Below, piece after piece: positions 60,008 to 64,000 of a DNA stretch of 64,000 nt. This DNA comes from Actinacidiphila epipremni (GTDB lineage Bacteria > Actinomycetota > Actinomycetes > Streptomycetales > Streptomycetaceae): contig NZ_JAATEJ010000022.1 in the NCBI RefSeq assembly GCF_012034175.1, forward strand, positions 62,001-126,000, written 5' to 3'. The stretch's first letter is position 1. Each line of letters starts with the position of its first letter. The translations under genes were made by a program, and so were the position numbers. The notes below the pieces were generated by a model. That model was given only the letters and a program-made list of their open reading frames with translations. It did not search any database and was not told the origin of the DNA.

Positions 60008-60645
60008 CGCTTGTGCCGCCGCGGCGCCCGCGTACCGCCCTCGCCCGCCGCCGGGCCCGGCTCGGCGGCGGGCGCCCGTGTGTCGTCCAGGTGCAGGACC
60101 AGGCCCTCCTCGACCGGCGGACCCGCCTCGTACAGCGGGCCGACTGCCACCGGTGCGCTCACGACGAGGTCCAGGGACGGTTTGAGCTCGCCGCCGAGCG
60201 CGCTCCACACGTCGGCGAACGCCCGGTCCTCGGGCGGTGGGAGGGCGATGGTGAGCGGCACCGGCAGCCCGGTGGCCGACAGTTCGGGGCCCAACCCCGC
60301 AGCGGGCAGCGCTTCATGGCGCAGGAAGCAGTGCAGCAGCGTGGCGAGCAGCCGGTGTTCGTCCTCCGGGCGCTGCGTCCAGGCGCTGATCAGGTAGGAC
60401 AGCTTGAAGTAGCGCGGCGGCAGCCCTCGGGAGACGACCTCGCCCTCTTCGCCGTAGACGTTCTGCCGGCCGCGCGAGCGGCGCTTGAGGTCCTCGCGGA
60501 TGTCGTAGAGGTAGAGGTTGACGGTGGGGGCGTTGCGGCGGGCGGCCCAGTCGCGGGTGGGCGCGTCGAAGACGACCTCGACGTCGGGGCTGCCGATCTG
60601 CCCGCGGACCAGGTCCCGCAGGGCCTCGTCCACCTCGTGGATCAC
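60004..60645 (-). CDS. DUF4255 (Pvc16-like) eCIS protein
   Basis: A 213-aa protein from GTG 60645, coupled to the upstream gene by GTGA. IHEVDEALRDLVRGQI, PTVNLYLYDIREDLKRRS and PPRYFKLSYLISAWTQRPEDEHRLLATLLHCFLRHE are the Pvc16_N/DUF4255 signature, present as a tail-terminator/cap protein in Photorhabdus virulence cassettes. The C-terminal 40 residues are Pro/Ala-rich. It would cap the distal end of the tube-sheath. Confidence 0.93.
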   Translation of the reverse strand: MIHEVDEALRDLVRGQIGSPDVEVVFDAPTRDWAARRNAPTVNLYLYDIREDLKRRSRGRQNVYGEEGEVVSRGLPPRYFKLSYLISAWTQRPEDEHRLLATLLHCFLRHEALPAAGLGPELSATGLPVPLTIALPPPEDRAFADVWSALGGELKPSLDLVVSAPVAVGPLYEAGPPVEEGLVLHLDDTRAPAAEPGPAAGEGGTRAPRRHKR

Positions 60646-63600
60646 CGGCGCCACTTGAAGTCGGAGGGCTGCAACACCCCGGGGACGACGAGGTAGTCGG
60701 CGTGGACCTCGCCGAAGGCGGGGGTCGCCGCCTGGTCGGTGACGAGCAACTGCCGCGGCCCCAGGGCGTCCTGGACGAGCACCAGCATGGGCGCGGTGAA
60801 GGTGCCGTTCGCCGCGGCCCGCACGGGCGCCGAGGCGACCGTCACGCCTTTGTCCCAGCGCAGTTGGAGCCGCGCGCCGGGCGGGAAGTCCCGTCCGAAG
60901 GCCTGCGTGACGCCGCCGGGCGGGCCGACTGCGGGCACGAGCTGGACGACGGGCTGCTTGACGGTGAGGGCGGCGGTCGCCGTGTCGTCGGTGGTGTCGC
61001 TGTCGCTGCCCGTGGTGCTGAGGTTCGCGGTGACGGTGCCGGTCAGCGCGCCCGGGGTGGCGAGCGTGACGGTGACGGTGGTGCTGGCGCCCGGGTCGAG
61101 GTCGGCGACGGGGCAGCCGGCGGCGGTCGCGCAGGCCGAGGCGGCGTCGGGGGTGACGCCGGGCGGCGCGGCGAGCACGAGGGTGAGGCCGGTGGCGCGG
61201 GCGTGCCCGGGGTTGCGTACGGTCACCCGGGCGGTGGTGCCGGGGCCGCCGGCGTAGGCGGTCGCGGGCGCGAGCGACAGGCCGACCGCCGGGTCGGCGC
61301 TCTGCCGCGCGGGCGGTGTGGTCGGCGGGGTCGTGACGGGCGGCTTCTGCGTCACGGTGAGCGGCGCGGTGGCGGTGTTGTTGCCCGGGTCGGCGTCGGT
61401 GGAGGTGGAGCTCACGGTGCCGACGGCGTTGCCGCTCAGGGCGGTTGCGGAGGTCACGACCCGGGTGACGGTCGTGCTCGCGCCGGGCGCGAGCGTCCCG
61501 AGGTCGCAACTCACGTCCGGGCAGGCGGGGTTCGCGGTGGTGACGGTGACGCCGGCGGGCAGTGTGACGGTGAGCGCGACGCCGGTGGCGGGGCCGTCGC
61601 CGCGGTTGGTGACGGTGTAGGCGACGGTCGCGGGTTCGCCGGTGAGGACCGCGGGTGGGGTGACAGTGACGGTCACCGCGGGGTCGGGCTTGAGCGGGTC
61701 GACGACCTCGACGGTGACGGCCGCGGTGTTGTCCTGCTCGTCGCGGTCGGTGAGCCGGCCCGCGCCCTTGCCGGTGACCAGCTGCGTACCGGCGACGGCG
61801 GCCCGTACGGTCAGGTGGATGTCCGCGGTCGCGCCGACCGGGACCGTACCGAGGTCGCAGTGCAGGGCGGCGGCGGTGCAGGCGCCCTGCGAGGGGACCG
61901 GGTCGCCGACCGCGACGAGGCCCGCGGGGAGCGTCAGTTCGGCCTGGGTCGCGGGCGAGTCGGCGATGCCCTGGTCGGTCAGGTGCAGGGTGATCGTCGT
62001 GGTGTCGCCGACGGTGACGGGTGCGGACGGGCCGGCCATGGTCACGGCGAGGTCGGCGCTGGGCTGCCAGGTGGGCTCGGTGTCGTCGTGGTAGAGGTTG
62101 TTCGGCAGCACCTCGCCGGTGCCGGTGGCCGGGTCGAGGACGGCGAGCCGCACGCTGCGGCCGTCGCCGACGCCGACTTCGGCGTCCACCGCGATCCGGT
62201 CGCCGGTGGGCGACCACGCGGCGTCGTCGGGCCGGTAGAAGGGCGCGTCGTCGGCCGGGAGCGGCGGGGCGGTCGGGCAGCCGCTGGTCTGCGGGACGAC
62301 GCCGTGGCAGCCGGTGCCGTCGGCGCGGGCCAGCAGGATGATGCTGTCGTCGTAGCCGTCGGAGACGGCAAGCCGGGGCTGCACGGGGCCGTCCGGCGTC
62401 CCTTCCGCCGCGCGGACGCGGACGACCGGCCCCGAGTCGCTGGGCGAAGGCGACGGTGACGGGGAGGGCGACTGCGAGGACGGCGACGGGGACGGGGACG
62501 GGGACGGCGAGTCGGAGGTCGGCGGGGTCGCGTCGCCGCGCCGGGTGAAGGCGAGCGCGCCGTCGCCGGGCCGGTAGGCCGGACGGGCGTCCTGCACCTG
62601 GCAGTTGGTGCCGCCGCAGGTCGCCTTGGTGACGTCGTAGGGCCCGCTGCCGTCCGCCGCGTCCACGGTCACGATGTGCCGGGTCTCCGTGCCGGGGGTG
62701 ATCAGCGGCGCCGCGGCGCCGGGTCCCGCCGCGATGCCGAGGTGCTGGCAGGCGCGGTAGCGGGACAGCGCGATCCGCCGGCCGTCCGGGGACCACGCCG
62801 GGTCGCGGTCGTCGGTGGTGCAGGCGTACGCGCCCGCGTCCGGCGGCGGGTAGGGCACGGTGTAGAGCAGCCGGGCCTGCGCGGGCCCGCCGGTGACGTC
62901 GAAGACGGAGACCGCCGCGTCGTCGCTGCCGCCCTCGGTGCCGGCGTCGCCCCAGTGCGAGACGGCGAGTTCCGTGCCGTCCGGCGACCAGGCGGCCCGC
63001 CCGTAGTTCTCCGTCTCGTCGAAGCCGGTGCGGACGGCGACGGCATCGGCGAGGTGGTCGGCGGGGCCGACCATGACGGAGGCCGGGTCGGGTTTCCCGC
63101 CGGTGCCGTGCTGGACGGTGGTGAAGGCGAGTCGGGTGCCGTCCGGGGAGTAGGCGGGCTCGTCCAGGTCGTATTCGGCGCCGAGCGTCGGCCGAAGCAG
63201 CAGGCGGTTCAGGGGTTTTGCCGCGTCGACGCCCTCGATCGCGGTGGTCTCGGGGTCCTCCCGGCCGAGCAGGACGGCGGGTCCGCCGCCGGTGGGCGTG
63301 TAGTAGGTGAGGTCGTCGATCGCGTAGCCGTCGTCGAGGTCGTCGGGCAGCAGGCGGGTGGGGTCGCAGCTGCTGCCGCAGCCGCCGGCCGGCTGCACGA
63401 GGTAGGCGTGCCCGGACAGGAACGCCAACGTGCGCCCGTCCGGGGCCCATGCGACGTCCCGGGAGGCGGACGCGTACTCGCCCTTGGCGATCAGCTTCTG
63501 CTCGCCGCCGTTCGCGGGCGTGAGCGCCAGGCGCTGCGTGTAGTCGGTGTCGTCGACGACGACGTAGGCGACGCGGTCGCCGTCCGGCTCCCAGGCCGGG

Positions 63601-64000
63601 GTGAACGCCTCGGTGCCGGGGGGCGAGAGGGCCAGCGGATGGCCGTCGCCGGCGACCGGTGCGACGTAGACGGTGCCGTCGTCGACGTAGGCGAGCCGGG
63701 TGCCGTCGGGCGACCAGTCGGGCGAACTGCCGTGCGCAGCCACCTGCGTGAGGCCGGTGCCGTCGGTGTGCACCGTCCACAGCGAGACGTTGGCGGTGTC
63801 GACGTTCTGGCTGGTGCAACTGCCGCCCCCGTAGCGGTCCTCGAACGATCCGAAGACGATCGTCTGCTTGTCCGGGGAGAGTTTCGGGGTGGTGATGCGC
63901 CAGCCGGGGCGCAGCAGCACGGTCTGCACCGGGCCTTCGCTGGTGCGCCGGTAGATGCCCTCGCCCTCGCCGCCGCGGTCGCTGACGAACACGACGTCGT
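60642..64000 (-). CDS. TolB-like propeller and DUF11-repeat protein (partial, continues off right edge)
   Basis: The frame runs to the window edge, giving at least 1119 aa. The N-terminal visible part has TolB/WD40-like blades: SPDWSPDGTRLAYVDDGTVYVAP, GRRIALSRYRACQHLGI and similar. A Ser/Pro/Gln linker is at about 500-530. The C-terminal half has repeated beta-sandwich CARDB/DUF11 domains (SADPAVGLSLAPATAYAGGPGTTARVTVRNPGHARATG and repeats) ending in an IPT-like domain (FGRDFPPGARLQLRWDKGVTV). Its 3' end is coupled to DUF4255. A large surface-type adhesin or accessory protein in an injection-system operon is unusual; its role is unknown. Confidence 0.78.
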   Translation of the reverse strand, partial: DVVFVSDRGGEGEGIYRRTSEGPVQTVLLRPGWRITTPKLSPDKQTIVFGSFEDRYGGGSCTSQNVDTANVSLWTVHTDGTGLTQVAAHGSSPDWSPDGTRLAYVDDGTVYVAPVAGDGHPLALSPPGTEAFTPAWEPDGDRVAYVVVDDTDYTQRLALTPANGGEQKLIAKGEYASASRDVAWAPDGRTLAFLSGHAYLVQPAGGCGSSCDPTRLLPDDLDDGYAIDDLTYYTPTGGGPAVLLGREDPETTAIEGVDAAKPLNRLLLRPTLGAEYDLDEPAYSPDGTRLAFTTVQHGTGGKPDPASVMVGPADHLADAVAVRTGFDETENYGRAAWSPDGTELAVSHWGDAGTEGGSDDAAVSVFDVTGGPAQARLLYTVPYPPPDAGAYACTTDDRDPAWSPDGRRIALSRYRACQHLGIAAGPGAAAPLITPGTETRHIVTVDAADGSGPYDVTKATCGGTNCQVQDARPAYRPGDGALAFTRRGDATPPTSDSPSPSPSPSPSSQSPSPSPSPSPSDSGPVVRVRAAEGTPDGPVQPRLAVSDGYDDSIILLARADGTGCHGVVPQTSGCPTAPPLPADDAPFYRPDDAAWSPTGDRIAVDAEVGVGDGRSVRLAVLDPATGTGEVLPNNLYHDDTEPTWQPSADLAVTMAGPSAPVTVGDTTTITLHLTDQGIADSPATQAELTLPAGLVAVGDPVPSQGACTAAALHCDLGTVPVGATADIHLTVRAAVAGTQLVTGKGAGRLTDRDEQDNTAAVTVEVVDPLKPDPAVTVTVTPPAVLTGEPATVAYTVTNRGDGPATGVALTVTLPAGVTVTTANPACPDVSCDLGTLAPGASTTVTRVVTSATALSGNAVGTVSSTSTDADPGNNTATAPLTVTQKPPVTTPPTTPPARQSADPAVGLSLAPATAYAGGPGTTARVTVRNPGHARATGLTLVLAAPPGVTPDAASACATAAGCPVADLDPGASTTVTVTLATPGALTGTVTANLSTTGSDSDTTDDTATAALTVKQPVVQLVPAVGPPGGVTQAFGRDFPPGARLQLRWDKGVTVASAPVRAAANGTFTAPMLVLVQDALGPRQLLVTDQAATPAFGEVHADYLVVPGVLQPSDFKWRR

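Noticed and set aside
40940..60645. Type VI secretion system because of VgrG, PAAR and gp25
   Set aside because: No TssJ, TssL, TssM or TssB/C pair; a single sheath with LysM hub, DUF4255, DUF6760 and a Pvc15-type ATPase indicates an eCIS.

Overview
The window is high-GC DNA with Streptomyces-type gene content: AfsR/SARP and BTAD regulators, NB-ARC proteins, LAETG sortase substrates, GH19 chitinase, DUF574-type methyltransferases, GTG/TTG starts, leaderless starts and scattered TTA (bldA-type) codons. I infer a Streptomyces or close relative; the species cannot be fixed from the sequence. No rRNA or CRISPR array was seen, and one complete tRNA is present.

Layout. (1) 1-2,860: tail of a Pro/Thr-rich protein, a DEAD-box RNA helicase and tRNA-Lys(UUU). 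(2) 2,811-12,587: an integrative element of about 9.7 kb in the 3' end of tRNA-Lys, bounded by an exact 47-bp direct repeat. Just inside both ends lie reiterated 11-bp sequences that are candidate integrase arm sites. It carries a tyrosine recombinase, a truncated regulator and a lower-GC block of three adjacent PD-(D/E)xK nuclease-like genes, the middle one fused to a TIR domain. It also carries a passenger set: HATPase, unknown 168-aa protein and SAM methyltransferase, divergent from an XRE-TPR regulator, followed by a NUDIX gene. No replication or transfer gene was found. (3) 12.6-22 kb: DUF6228-like protein, an MBL-fold protein with a probable frameshift, an LAETG surface protein, a TPR-CHAT protease divergent from a Cys-rich small protein and a membrane protein, and an F420/NADP-type oxidoreductase. 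(4) 22.1-27.9 kb: decayed gene remnants, GH19 chitinase with a triple direct-repeat promoter, an L,D-transpeptidase-like lipoprotein, a MarR-MFS divergent pair and a small secreted protein. (5) 28-39.6 kb: a regulatory neighbourhood with a SARP/NB-ARC/TPR activator, a divergent NB-ARC STAND protein, a TagF-like glycosyltransferase pair, a HATPase, a DUF574 methyltransferase and a STAND-BTAD regulator. (6) 39.6-64 kb: one long minus-strand operon for a contractile injection system (eCIS), running off the right edge.

How the genes work together. The eCIS operon, read from the right, encodes a TolB/DUF11-like protein, DUF4255, AAA+ ATPase, DUF4157, a 1224-aa candidate payload with an HNH-like C-terminus, sheath, tube, assembly protein, DUF6760, a low-complexity protein, a second gp19-like protein, LysM hub protein, VgrG/gp5, PAAR, gp25, baseplate J, tail protein I and a zinc-ribbon/membrane/discoidin-like protein. 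Several junctions overlap by 1-4 nt, which suggests translational coupling. The TTA-containing STAND-BTAD regulator sits directly beside the distal end of this operon.

The strongest candidates for something new are the TIR plus triple-nuclease module on the tRNA-Lys island, the divergent TPR-CHAT module and the candidate eCIS payload. TTA codons occur in at least nine genes, concentrated in the island, the CHAT gene and the regulatory neighbourhood, which suggests shared developmental (bldA) control. All functions are inferred from motifs read by eye; no database search was run.
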